Shown piece by piece: positions 1-7,833 of a stretch of DNA of 64,000 nucleotides. A program made the translations under genes and the position numbers. Where the stretch lies: NCBI RefSeq assembly GCF_021341665.1, contig NZ_JAJTTH010000002.1, forward strand, positions 1 to 64,000, given 5' to 3'. Every line of letters starts with the position of its first letter. Positions within the stretch are counted from its first letter, which is position 1. The DNA is from Pseudomonas sp. Au-Pse12 (lineage in GTDB: Bacteria > Pseudomonadota > Gammaproteobacteria > Pseudomonadales > Pseudomonadaceae). A model generated the notes under the pieces. That model was given only the letters and a program-made list of their open reading frames with translations, was not told where the DNA came from and did not search any database.

Positions 1-66
1 CAGAATGAACGCCAACCCGCGTTTCGACAGCCCCCAGAAGGTGTCGCGCGGTTGCAGGGCTGCGCA

Positions 67-95
67 CCCCAGCGGGAGCAAGCTCCCTCGCCACA
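67..95. repeat. REP element (single)
   Basis: The stretch contains the core AGCGGGAGCAAGCTCCCTCG, an imperfect palindrome. Close copies occur at 56960-57090 (two inverted copies) and 58657-58684. This is the REP family common between genes in the P. fluorescens group. I see no convincing gene in bases 1-150. Confidence 0.75.
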
Positions 96-150
96 GGGCA
101 ATGCGGTGCACTTGAAGGACTTCTCCTTTGGGGCGGCAGCGGAGCCCAAG

Positions 151-190
151 AAAAACGGCGCTTGCTCATCTTGAGGAGGCGCCGTTTTTT
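151..190. terminator. Bidirectional rho-independent terminator
   Basis: An 11-bp inverted repeat (AAAAACGGCGC at 151-161, GCGCCGTTTTT at 179-189) gives a GC-rich stem with an A-run before it and a T-run after it. It can therefore work on both strands. It lies about 60 bp past the stop of the leftward helicase gene and would also end any rightward transcript entering from beyond the window edge. Confidence 0.8.
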
Positions 191-248
191 GTTAAGTGAA
201 CAGTATTAGGACCAGGTCCGGGCTTTTCATCGACAGCAGGCGGCGGGT

Positions 249-1589
249 TTACTCAGCCGCCGGCGCCTGTGGCTTGCGGCGCTTGAGTGGCGCCAGGCCG
301 TCCTGGCTGACCAGGCTGTCGCTTTTCGGGCGGTTGGCGGTCTTGCGCTTGGTCGGGGCCTTGGCCACGGCCTTTTTCTTGTCGCCCTTGGCGTCGGTCT
401 TTTTCTTCTTCACGCCAACGGCCTTGCCGGACGCCTTGACCTTTTTCGGGCCGCTGTAGGTGCCTTTGACTTCCTTGATGGTGCGGCGCTCGAAGCTCTG
501 CTTGAGGTAGCGCTCGATGCTCGACATCAGGTTCCAGTCGCCGTGGCAGATCAGCGAGATGGCCAGGCCATCGTTGCCAGCGCGACCGGTACGGCCGATG
601 CGGTGCACGTATTCGTCGCCGCTGCGCGGCATGTCGAAGTTGATCACCAGGTCCAGGCCGTCGACGTCCAGGCCGCGGGCGGCGACGTCGGTGGCCACGA
701 GGATCTTGACCCCGCCCTGCTTCAGGCGGTCGATGGCCAGCTTGCGGTCCTTCTGGTCCTTTTCGCCGTGCAGCACGAACGCCTTGTAGTCCTGTGCCAC
801 CAGGCGGCCGTAGATGCGGTCGGCCATGGCCCGGGTGTTGGTGAAGACGATGGCCTTCTGGTAGGTCTCGTTGGCCAGCAGCCAGTTGACGATCTGTTCT
901 TTGTGCTGGTTGTGGTCGGCGGTGATGATCTGCTGACGGGTGGTTTCGTTGAGCTGGCTGACGCTGTTGAGTTGCAGGTGCTCAGGGTTGTTGAGGACCT
1001 TGGCGACCATTTCGCGCAGGCCGGAGCCGCCGGTGGTGGCGGAGAACAGCATGGTCTGCTGGCGGTTCGGGCATTCGTCCACCAGGCGCTGCACGTCTTC
1101 AGCAAAGCCCATGTCGAGCATGCGGTCGGCTTCGTCGAGCACCAGCACTTCGACTTCTTTCAGGTCCAGGTTGCCGGCATTGAGTTGCTCCAGCATGCGC
1201 CCCGGGGTGCCGATGAGGATGTCCGGCACCTTGCGCAGCATGGCAGCCTGGACCTTGAAGTCTTCACCGCCGGTGATCAGGCCGGACTTGATGAAGGTGA
1301 ACTGGGAGAAACGCTCGACTTCCTTGAGGGTCTGCTGGGCCAGTTCCCGGGTCGGCAGCAGGATCAGGGTCTTGATGCTGACGCGGATCTTCGCCGGGCC
1401 GATCAGGCGATTGAGGATCGGCAGGACAAAGGCCGCGGTCTTGCCGCTGCCGGTCTGTGCCGTCACCCGCAGGTCACGCCCTTGCAGCGCGAGCGGAATA
1501 GCCGCTGCTTGCACCGGCGTCGGCTCGACAAATTTAAGCTCGGCCACGGCTTTGAGCAGGCGTTCGTGCAGGGCGAATTGGGAAAACAC
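249..1589 (-). CDS. DEAD-box ATP-dependent RNA helicase (SrmB/RhlE-like)
   Basis: A 446-residue cytoplasmic RNA helicase that unwinds RNA duplexes with ATP, probably in ribosome assembly or RNA turnover. All family motifs are visible: Walker A AQTGSGKT (44-51), PTREL (about 79-83), DEAD (152-155), SAT (183-185), ARGLD and HRIGRTGR (329-336). A Lys/Arg-rich tail of about 65 residues follows, as in many rRNA-binding helicases. The LDEADRMLDMGFA and NFDMPRSGD stretches resemble SrmB. I place the start at a GTG (1589) preceded by GAGGTAG. The open frame runs further upstream, but that part looks like leader. It is divergent from the mechanosensitive channel gene. The exact subfamily is uncertain. 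Confidence 0.9.
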   Translation of the reverse strand: MFSQFALHERLLKAVAELKFVEPTPVQAAAIPLALQGRDLRVTAQTGSGKTAAFVLPILNRLIGPAKIRVSIKTLILLPTRELAQQTLKEVERFSQFTFIKSGLITGGEDFKVQAAMLRKVPDILIGTPGRMLEQLNAGNLDLKEVEVLVLDEADRMLDMGFAEDVQRLVDECPNRQQTMLFSATTGGSGLREMVAKVLNNPEHLQLNSVSQLNETTRQQIITADHNQHKEQIVNWLLANETYQKAIVFTNTRAMADRIYGRLVAQDYKAFVLHGEKDQKDRKLAIDRLKQGGVKILVATDVAARGLDVDGLDLVINFDMPRSGDEYVHRIGRTGRAGNDGLAISLICHGDWNLMSSIERYLKQSFERRTIKEVKGTYSGPKKVKASGKAVGVKKKKTDAKGDKKKAVAKAPTKRKTANRPKSDSLVSQDGLAPLKRRKPQAPAAE

Positions 1590-1782
1590 GGGTGCTACCT
1601 CGAAGATATGCAAAAAAACAGCTGCATAGGGTAACGGTTTCGAGCGCGAAGGCCGAGTTTCTTTGTGCAAACGGTGGCAAAGAGTTGGTTTTTTGTTAGC
1701 CGATTTGTCCTTGACCGTAACTTTCCCAGGGTTAAATGCTCTAATCCTCCCCTTGTGTCTCATAGAAGAATCGTTTTAGCCC

Positions 1783-3081
1783 ATGGATTTCAAACAGCTC
1801 TGGCTCGATACCCAGGACCTCTGGGGAGCCCTCGATCAACACCCTCTCCTGCACGCCGGCATCGGCTTGGCCCTGTTACTGGTGGTCGCCCTGGTGCTCG
1901 GACGAGTGGCCCGCTACCTGGTCCTGCACGCCGTCCGGCTGCTGGGGCGCCAGCCGGCCCTGCACTGGCTCAATGACCTGCGCCACAACAAGGTGTTCCA
2001 CCGCCTGGCGCAAATGACCCCGTCCCTGGTGATCCAGTTCGGCCTGCACCTGGTGCCGGAGCTGAGCAAGACCAGCCTGCTGTTCCTCGGCAACCTGGCC
2101 ATGGCCTTCACCATCCTGTTCCAGTTGCTGGCCCTGAGCGCCCTGCTCAATGCCCTGCTGGACATCTACGCCCGCACCGAACACGCCCGCACCCGCTCGA
2201 TCAAGGGCTACGTGCAACTGGCGAAGATGGTGCTCTACGTGTTTGGCGCGATCATCATCGTTGCCACCCTGATCGACCGCTCGCCGCTGTTGCTGCTGTC
2301 GGGCCTGGGCGCCATGTCGGCGGTGATCCTGTTGGTCTACAAGGACACCCTGCTGTCCTTCGTCGCCAGCGTGCAGTTGACCAGCAACGACATGCTGCGG
2401 GTCGGCGACTGGATCGAGATGCCCCAGGTCGGCGCCGACGGCGATGTGGTGGACATCACCCTGCACACGGTCAAGGTGCAGAACTTCGACAAGACCATCG
2501 TCTCCATCCCCACCTGGCGCCTGATGAGCGAGTCGTTCAAGAACTGGCGCGGCATGCAGCAGTCCGGCGGCCGGCGGATCAAGCGCAGCCTGTACATCGA
2601 TGCCAGCGGCGTGCGTTTTCTGCATGACGACGAAGAACAGCGGCTGAGCAAGGTGCGCCTGCTCACCGACTACATCGGGCGCAAGCAGGCCGAGCTCAAG
2701 AGCTGGAACGAAGCCCAGGGCAATGTCGCCGCGCTGTCGGCCAACCGCAGGCGCATGACCAACATCGGCACGTTCCGCGCCTACGCCCTGGCGTACCTGA
2801 AGAGCCACCCGGAGATCCAGCCGAACATGACCTGCATGGTGCGCCAGATGCAGACCACGGCCCAGGGCATTCCGCTGGAGATCTACTGCTTCACCCGCAC
2901 CACCGCCTGGGTCGATTACGAGCGTATCCAGGGGGATATCTTCGATTACCTGCTGGCGGTGATGCCGGAGTTCGGCCTGAACCTCTACCAGCAGCCCAGC
3001 GGCACCGACCTGCGGGCCGGTTTGCTGCCCGCGGTGCTGGGCGCCAGCCACGTTCCCCAACCGGAGAAACACGCACTTTAA
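1783..3081 (+). CDS. MscS-family mechanosensitive channel (YbdG-like)
   Basis: A 432-residue inner-membrane channel expected to open on membrane tension during osmotic downshock. The first ~190 residues hold four or five hydrophobic segments. The last, with LLLLSGLGAMSAVILLVYKDTLLSF-type composition around 170-195, is the pore-lining helix. The following beta-domain has the MscS signature VGDWIEMP and TIVSIPTWRLMSESFKNW. The long C-terminal soluble domain and the VKVQNFDKT stretch resemble E. coli YbdG, the miniconductance type, rather than small MscS. Its transcript is probably ended by the hairpin at 3118-3137. Confidence 0.88.
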   Translation: MDFKQLWLDTQDLWGALDQHPLLHAGIGLALLLVVALVLGRVARYLVLHAVRLLGRQPALHWLNDLRHNKVFHRLAQMTPSLVIQFGLHLVPELSKTSLLFLGNLAMAFTILFQLLALSALLNALLDIYARTEHARTRSIKGYVQLAKMVLYVFGAIIIVATLIDRSPLLLLSGLGAMSAVILLVYKDTLLSFVASVQLTSNDMLRVGDWIEMPQVGADGDVVDITLHTVKVQNFDKTIVSIPTWRLMSESFKNWRGMQQSGGRRIKRSLYIDASGVRFLHDDEEQRLSKVRLLTDYIGRKQAELKSWNEAQGNVAALSANRRRMTNIGTFRAYALAYLKSHPEIQPNMTCMVRQMQTTAQGIPLEIYCFTRTTAWVDYERIQGDIFDYLLAVMPEFGLNLYQQPSGTDLRAGLLPAVLGASHVPQPEKHAL

Positions 3082-3099
3082 TCTGTCGCCGCAGCCGAG

Positions 3100-3175
3100 C
3101 CATGGCGAGGCTGCGCGAAGGCCCGCAGGGCCTTTTTACGTCCCTGCGGCAGCGGCTACAGCACGCCCGAGCCGC
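3100..3175. repeat. Composite intergenic repeat with GTAGCCGCTGCCGCAGG-type REP
   Basis: The element holds an AAGGCCC/GGGCCTT hairpin next to CCTGCGGCAGCGGCTACAG. Related copies lie at 27413-27586 and 47371-47490, the present one in inverse orientation. It sits between two convergent genes. Confidence 0.6.
3116..3137 (+). terminator. Rho-independent terminator after the channel gene
   Basis: A 7-bp stem (AAGGCCC 3118-3124, GGGCCTT 3128-3134) with a 3-base loop is followed by five T residues. It lies 37 bp past the channel stop codon. Confidence 0.7.
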
Positions 3176-3187
3176 TGCGCCACGGCT

Positions 3188-4048
3188 TCAGCGAGTGACC
3201 AACCGGGAGCCGCGGCGGCTGATCCACACCGCCCCAAGGATTACCAACCCGCCCAGCAACAAGCGCCCCAGGTCTTCGTGCTGGTTCCAGATCAGCAGGT
3301 TGATCAACAGCCCCACCGGCACATGCAGGTTGTTCATCACCGCCAGGGTGGCGCCGGTCACCAGGCACGCGCCCTTGTTCCACCAGTACATGCCCAGGGC
3401 CGTGGACACCAGGCCGAGAAACAGCAGCACCGCCCATTGCAGCGGCGCATCAGGCAGGTAATGGGCCTTGCCGAACAGCAGGAACGCCGGCAGCACCACC
3501 AGCAGCGCCCCCAGGTAGAAGTAGCCGAAACGCCGGTAGTGCGGCTGGTCGCTGGGGTAGTGCGCCACCAGGTGCTTGTACAGCACTTGCCCGGCGGCAT
3601 AGGTGAAGTTGGCCAGTTGCAGCAACAAGAAGCCGATGAAGAAATCCGGGTTGATGCTGTCGTAGCGAATCACCACCGCGCCCGCCACCGCCACCAGCGC
3701 CGCCAGCAGCCCCCAGGGGTTGAAGCGCCGGTTCAGGGCGTCTTCGATCAGGGTCACGTGCAACGGGGTAAGGATGGTGAACAGCAGCACCTCCGGCACC
3801 GTCAACACGCGAAAACTCAGGTACAGGCACACGTAGGTGATGCCGAACTGCAGCGCGCCGATCAGCAGCATGCCGCGCATGAAGGCCGGCTCCACCCGGC
3901 GCCAGCGGGTCAGCGGAATGAACACCAGCCCGGCCAGCAGCACCCGCACCAGCACCGCGAAGTAACTGTCGACATGCCCGGCCAGGTATTCGCCGATCAG
4001 GCTGAAGGAAAACGCCTGGATCAGCGTGACAAAAAGTAGATAGCCCAT
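3188..4048 (-). CDS. DMT-superfamily (EamA) transporter
   Basis: A 286-residue integral membrane protein of the drug/metabolite transporter superfamily, with about ten hydrophobic segments in two EamA repeats. Substrate is unknown; relatives move amino acids, amines or carboxylates. Recognisable stretches are LLIGALQFGITYVCLYLSF in the first half and LGLVSTALGMYWWNKGA in the second. The ATG at 4048 has GAGGCGAG just upstream and begins directly with a membrane helix; an ATG-less extension upstream to 4093 is unlikely to be translated. It is convergent with the mechanosensitive channel gene and stands alone on its strand. Confidence 0.85.
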   Translation of the reverse strand: MGYLLFVTLIQAFSFSLIGEYLAGHVDSYFAVLVRVLLAGLVFIPLTRWRRVEPAFMRGMLLIGALQFGITYVCLYLSFRVLTVPEVLLFTILTPLHVTLIEDALNRRFNPWGLLAALVAVAGAVVIRYDSINPDFFIGFLLLQLANFTYAAGQVLYKHLVAHYPSDQPHYRRFGYFYLGALLVVLPAFLLFGKAHYLPDAPLQWAVLLFLGLVSTALGMYWWNKGACLVTGATLAVMNNLHVPVGLLINLLIWNQHEDLGRLLLGGLVILGAVWISRRGSRLVTR

Positions 4049-4111
4049 GCTCGCCTCGTCTTGAATGGCGGCGACGATAGCGGTTTTGCCCACCGAGATG
4101 AAATCCCGGGC

Positions 4112-4148
4112 AAAAAAAAGCCCGATCTCGCTAGGCGTGCAATCGGGC
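4112..4148 (-). terminator. Rho-independent terminator, leftward
   Basis: Read leftward, GCCCGAT (4148-4142) pairs with ATCGGGC (4126-4120) around a 15-base loop and is followed by eight T residues (4119-4112). It is the likely end of the azoreductase transcript, about 160 bp beyond its stop, since no other leftward gene intervenes. Confidence 0.75.
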
Positions 4149-4306
4149 GTCGGTACTGAAGGAGCAACCAGTACAAAGGGAGGTTCGATGCGCGAACCGG
4201 CTTGAAGGGGATCCGCAGGCGCTACTTCAACACCGGGGGATTATCTGCGGATTAACAGCGCCGCCCAGCCCTTCGCTGAGCGGCGCCGCGGCTCAAGAAT
4301 CGTGGC

Positions 4307-4906
4307 TCAAGCCACCTGGGCCAGCTTGGCGTTGGCCTGGTTCAGGCCCTTCTCGTGGAAGTCGCCACCTAGGTTCAGGCCTTCGGCATGGATGAACTCG
4401 ACGTCGTGGATGCCGATAAAGCCCATCACCTGACGCAGGTAGGGTTCCTGGTGATCGGCGCTGCTGCCGGCGTAGATACCGCCACGGGCAGTGAGCACGT
4501 AGGCGCGCTTGCCGGTGAGCAGGCCCTGCGGCCCGGTGTCGGTGTACTTGAAGGTCACCCCGGCGCGCAGCACATGGTCGAGCCAGGCCTTCAGGGTGCT
4601 GGGAATGGCGAAGTTGTACATCGGCGCGGCCATCACCAGGACGTCGGCAGCCAGCAGTTCGTCGGTCAATTCATTGGAGCGTTGCAGGGAGTCCTGCTCG
4701 GCGGCGCTGCGCTGCTCGGCGGGTTTCATCCAGCCCCCCAGCAGGTTGGCGTCCAGGTGCGGCACCGGGTTGCGGGCCAGGTCGCGGACCGTGATCGAGT
4801 CACCAGGGTGGGCGGCCTGCCATTGCTGGATAAAGGTCTGGGTCAGTTGCCGGGATACGGAATCCTGCTGGCGGGCACTGCTTTCAATGATCAGGACGCG
4901 GGACAT
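4307..4906 (-). CDS. azoR: FMN-dependent NADH-azoreductase
   Basis: A 199-residue flavodoxin-fold quinone/azo reductase that uses FMN and NAD(P)H. The N-terminus MSRVLIIESSARQQDS carries the FMN phosphate loop of AzoR (SSxRxxxS). APMYNFAIPSTLKAWLDHV (about 93-111) and TARGGIYAG are further AzoR family signatures. Length matches the usual ~200 residues. Start chosen at the ATG at 4906, with GGAGGC eight bases upstream; an in-frame start five codons earlier lacks a better site. Monocistronic, with a terminator some 160 bp downstream. Confidence 0.93.
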   Translation of the reverse strand: MSRVLIIESSARQQDSVSRQLTQTFIQQWQAAHPGDSITVRDLARNPVPHLDANLLGGWMKPAEQRSAAEQDSLQRSNELTDELLAADVLVMAAPMYNFAIPSTLKAWLDHVLRAGVTFKYTDTGPQGLLTGKRAYVLTARGGIYAGSSADHQEPYLRQVMGFIGIHDVEFIHAEGLNLGGDFHEKGLNQANAKLAQVA

Positions 4907-5053
4907 GGCTGAAGCCTCCATCGGGGTATGCGTAAGTCGATGGAGCGCAGATTAAACAGAGTGATATCGATGAAAAAGCGCAAATAACTGCTATAACCAA
5001 TCAACAAATTCGTTTATAAGCGGAGCAATCCCCAAGGCCTTGCCCCGCCTGCA

Positions 5054-5368
5054 TCATTTGGCTGAGCAGTTCAGGTCCAGGCGCAGCTTGATGATCTTGC
5101 GGTTGAACTTGGCGGTGACGTTCTTGCTCTGCCCCGCGGCGACTTCCACCTTGCGGGTGCGCGGCGACTCGGGACCGTTGCGAAACACCACCGAGCACAG
5201 GGCATCGCGCTTGCCGAAGTTGTTCAACTGAATGGAGCCGATGTCTTCATCGGTGTCGTAGGCCGTGTAATCGATGCTCAGGCCGTTGAGCTGCTTCTCG
5301 ACCTCGATGGGGTAGGCCCAGGCGCTCAAGGGCAACAGGGCCAGCAACACACAACAGAATTTTCTCAT
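5054..5368 (-). CDS. Small secreted conserved protein
   Basis: A 104-residue protein with a clear Sec signal peptide (MRKFCCVLLALLPLSAWA, cut near residue 18), so exported to the periplasm or beyond. The mature part is about 86 residues, rich in Lys and Asp, with two cysteines (in DALCSV and DLNCSAK) that could form a disulfide. Close Pseudomonas relatives are, from memory, sometimes labelled 3-phosphoglycerate kinase; nothing in this short exported protein supports that. ATG at 5368 has GGAG upstream. It is divergent from the LysR gene, 49 bp between starts. Function unknown. Confidence 0.8.
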   Translation of the reverse strand: MRKFCCVLLALLPLSAWAYPIEVEKQLNGLSIDYTAYDTDEDIGSIQLNNFGKRDALCSVVFRNGPESPRTRKVEVAAGQSKNVTAKFNRKIIKLRLDLNCSAK

Positions 5369-5417
5369 TCGGCAGTCTCCAATAAGGAGCGCCAGCTTAG
5401 GACAAGAGGAGTCCCTC

Positions 5418-6341
5418 ATGAAAGCGCCCCGCGTGACCCTGGATCAATGGCGCACCCTGCAGGCGGTGGTCGACCACGGCGGCTTCGCCCAGGCCGCCGA
5501 AGCCCTGCACCGCTCGCAGTCCTCGGTCAGCTACACCGTGGCGCGCATGCAGGACCAGCTCGGCGTGCCACTGCTGCGCATCGACGGGCGCAAGGCCGTG
5601 CTCACCGAAGCCGGCGGCGTGTTGCTGCGCCGCTCCCGGCAACTGGTCAAGCAGGCCAGCCAGCTGGAAGACCTGGCCCACCATATGGAGCAGGGCTGGG
5701 AAGCCGAAGTGCGGCTGGTGGTGGACGCCGCCTACCCCAACGCGCGACTGGTGCGCGCCCTGACCGCTTTCATGCCGCAAAGCCGCGGCTGCCGCGTGCG
5801 CCTGCGCGAGGAAGTGCTGTCCGGGGTCGAGGAAGTGCTGCTCGAAGGCGTGGCCGACCTGGCCATCAGCGGTTTCAACATTCCCGGTTACCTGGGCACC
5901 GAGATGAGTTCGGTGGAGTTCGTCGCCGTGGCTCACCCGGAACACGCGCTGCACCGCCTGCAGCGCGAACTGCATTTCCAGGACCTGGAAAGCCAATTGC
6001 AAGTGGTGATCCGCGACTCCGGCCGCCAGCAACCGCGGGATGTCGGCTGGCTCGGCGCCGAGCAGCGCTGGACCGTGGGCAGCCTGGCCACCGCCGCGAC
6101 CTTCGTCGGCAGCGGCCTGGGTTTTGCCTGGCTGCCCCGGCACCTGATCGAACGGGAACTGCGCGAAGGCCTGCTCAAGGTCCTGCCCCTGGACCAGGGC
6201 GGCAGCCGCCACCCGACCTTCTTTCTCTATTCCAACAAGGACAAACCCCTGGGCCCGGCCACGCAGATCCTCGTGGAACTGCTGCGCACCTTCGACACCG
6301 CGCCCCTGGATGCGCCCTTTGCCGCCCCCGAGCAAGCCTGA
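5418..6341 (+). CDS. LysR-family transcriptional regulator
   Basis: A 307-residue regulator with the N-terminal winged helix-turn-helix (DQWRTLQAVVDHGGFAQAAEAL, then SQSSVSYTVARMQDQLGVPLL) and a C-terminal effector domain from about residue 90. The ATG at 5418 has AGAGGAG upstream. The gene starts a rightward run with an alpha/beta hydrolase (30 bp later) and a cyclophilin, so it may be co-transcribed with them; it is also divergent from the small secreted protein gene. Target and effector cannot be told from the sequence. Confidence 0.9.
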   Translation: MKAPRVTLDQWRTLQAVVDHGGFAQAAEALHRSQSSVSYTVARMQDQLGVPLLRIDGRKAVLTEAGGVLLRRSRQLVKQASQLEDLAHHMEQGWEAEVRLVVDAAYPNARLVRALTAFMPQSRGCRVRLREEVLSGVEEVLLEGVADLAISGFNIPGYLGTEMSSVEFVAVAHPEHALHRLQRELHFQDLESQLQVVIRDSGRQQPRDVGWLGAEQRWTVGSLATAATFVGSGLGFAWLPRHLIERELREGLLKVLPLDQGGSRHPTFFLYSNKDKPLGPATQILVELLRTFDTAPLDAPFAAPEQA

Positions 6342-6371
6342 CGTCCCCACCACCAGAACAGGAGTTCTGCC

Positions 6372-7175
6372 ATGGCGTATTTCGAGCATGAAGGTTGCAC
6401 CCTGCACTACGAGGAATACGGCCGGGGCGACCCCCTGCTGCTGGTCCACGGCCTGGGCTCCAGCGCCCTGGACTGGGAAAAACAGATCCCCGAACTCTCG
6501 GCCCGCTATCGGCTGATCGTCCCGGACATTCGCGGCCATGGGCGCTCCGACAAGCCCCGGGAGCGCTACAGCATCAGCGGCTTCACCGCCGACATCGTGG
6601 CGCTGATCGAGCACCTGAACCTGGGCCCCGCGCACTATGTCGGGCTGTCCATGGGCGGCATGATCGGCTTCCAGCTGGGGGTGGATCAGCCGCAGTTGCT
6701 CAAAAGCCTGTGCATCGTCAACAGCGCCCCCGAGGTCAAGGTACGCAGCGCCAACGACTACTGGCAGTGGTTCAAGCGCTGGAGCCTGTCTCGGGTGCTG
6801 AGCCTGGCCACCATCGGCAAGGCCCTCGGCGCACGGCTGTTCCCCAAGCCGGAACAGGCCGAGCTGCGGCAGAAGATGGCCGAACGCTGGGCAAAAAACG
6901 ACAAACGTGCTTATCTCGCCAGCTTCGACGCCATCGTCGGCTGGGGAGTTCAGGAACGTCTGGGCCGCATCACCTGTCCAACCCTGGTCGTCAGCGCCGA
7001 CCGCGACTACACCCCGGTGGCGGTCAAAGAAGCTTATGTCAAACTGCTGCCGGATGCGCGGCTGGTGGTGATCGAGGATTCCCGACACGCCACGCCGCTG
7101 GACCAGCCGCAGCGCTTCAACCAAACCCTGCTCGAATTCATAACCACAGTCGACACCACCACCCAGGATCACTGA
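6372..7175 (+). CDS. Alpha/beta-fold hydrolase
   Basis: A 267-residue cytoplasmic alpha/beta hydrolase. The oxyanion-hole motif HGLGSS (26-31), the nucleophile elbow GLSMGG (Ser near 96), the acid in SADRDY (Asp near 216) and the histidine in DSRHATPLD (near 236) make a full catalytic triad. The overall look (PDIRGHGRSDKP, PTLVVSADRDYTPV) resembles 3-oxoadipate enol-lactonase and related esterases, but no pathway neighbour fixes the substrate. It follows the LysR gene by 30 bp with AGGAG at the start and precedes the cyclophilin gene by three bases. Confidence 0.88.
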   Translation: MAYFEHEGCTLHYEEYGRGDPLLLVHGLGSSALDWEKQIPELSARYRLIVPDIRGHGRSDKPRERYSISGFTADIVALIEHLNLGPAHYVGLSMGGMIGFQLGVDQPQLLKSLCIVNSAPEVKVRSANDYWQWFKRWSLSRVLSLATIGKALGARLFPKPEQAELRQKMAERWAKNDKRAYLASFDAIVGWGVQERLGRITCPTLVVSADRDYTPVAVKEAYVKLLPDARLVVIEDSRHATPLDQPQRFNQTLLEFITTVDTTTQDH

Positions 7176-7178
7176 CCC

Positions 7179-7742
7179 ATGCTGAAAAAAATCGCCCTCG
7201 TCGCCGGCTCCGTACTCTTCGCGGCCAACCTGATGGCCGCGCAACCGGCCAAGGCGCCTCACGTCCTGCTGGACACCAGCTTCGGCAAGATCGAAGTCGA
7301 ACTGGACCCGATCAAGGCACCGATCTCCAGCAAGAACTTCCTCGACTACGTCGACAGCGGCTTCTACACCAACACCATCTTCCACCGGGTGATCCCGGGG
7401 TTCATGGTCCAGGGCGGTGGTTTCACCGCGCAGATGGTGCAGAAGGACACCCGCGACCCGATCAAGAACGAAGCCTCCAACGGCCTGCATAACGTGCGCG
7501 GCACCCTGTCCATGGCCCGCACCTCGAACCCCAACTCGGCCACCAGCCAGTTCTTCATCAACGTCGCCGACAACGCCTTCCTCGACCCGGGCCGCGACGC
7601 CGGCTACGCGGTATTCGCCAAGGTGGTGAGCGGCATGGACGTGGTGGACCAGATCGTCAATTCCCAGACCACCACCAAGCAAGGCATGCAGAACGTGCCG
7701 ATCGACCCGGTGCTGATCAAGTCGGCCAAGCGCATCGACTGA
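7179..7742 (+). CDS. Periplasmic cyclophilin-type peptidyl-prolyl isomerase
   Basis: A 187-residue PpiA-like isomerase that catalyses cis-trans isomerisation at prolyl bonds during folding. A signal peptide ([20 protein letters not shown]) predicts periplasmic location. The catalytic [13 protein letters not shown] and the [15 protein letters not shown] motifs of the cyclophilin barrel are intact. The start is three bases past the hydrolase stop, with AGGA upstream, so the two are probably translated from one message. Confidence 0.92.
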   Translation: MLKKIALVAGSVLFAANLMAAQPAKAPHVLLDTSFGKIEVELDPIKAPISSKNFLDYVDSGFYTNTIFHRVIPGFMVQGGGFTAQMVQKDTRDPIKNEASNGLHNVRGTLSMARTSNPNSATSQFFINVADNAFLDPGRDAGYAVFAKVVSGMDVVDQIVNSQTTTKQGMQNVPIDPVLIKSAKRID

Positions 7743-7833
7743 ATCCGCCAGCCTGTCCCGACGGCGGCGCCCCACCCGGCGCCCCGTCCGCTTTCAGAAC
7801 AGGAGAGCCCGTACCCCGGGCGTCAAGACCCCC

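Noticed and set aside
1..150. Possible gene end in the first 150 bases
   Set aside because: The open frames read straight through a REP element and lack recognisable protein sequence, so no gene is called.
5054..5368. 3-phosphoglycerate kinase label recalled for relatives of the small secreted protein
   Set aside because: A 104-residue exported protein cannot hold the two-domain kinase and shows none of its motifs.
5397..7775. A 792-codon open frame on the - strand across the LysR, hydrolase and cyclophilin genes
   Set aside because: It crosses three clear + strand genes with known motifs and has low-complexity His/Gly/Val composition. It is a shadow frame.
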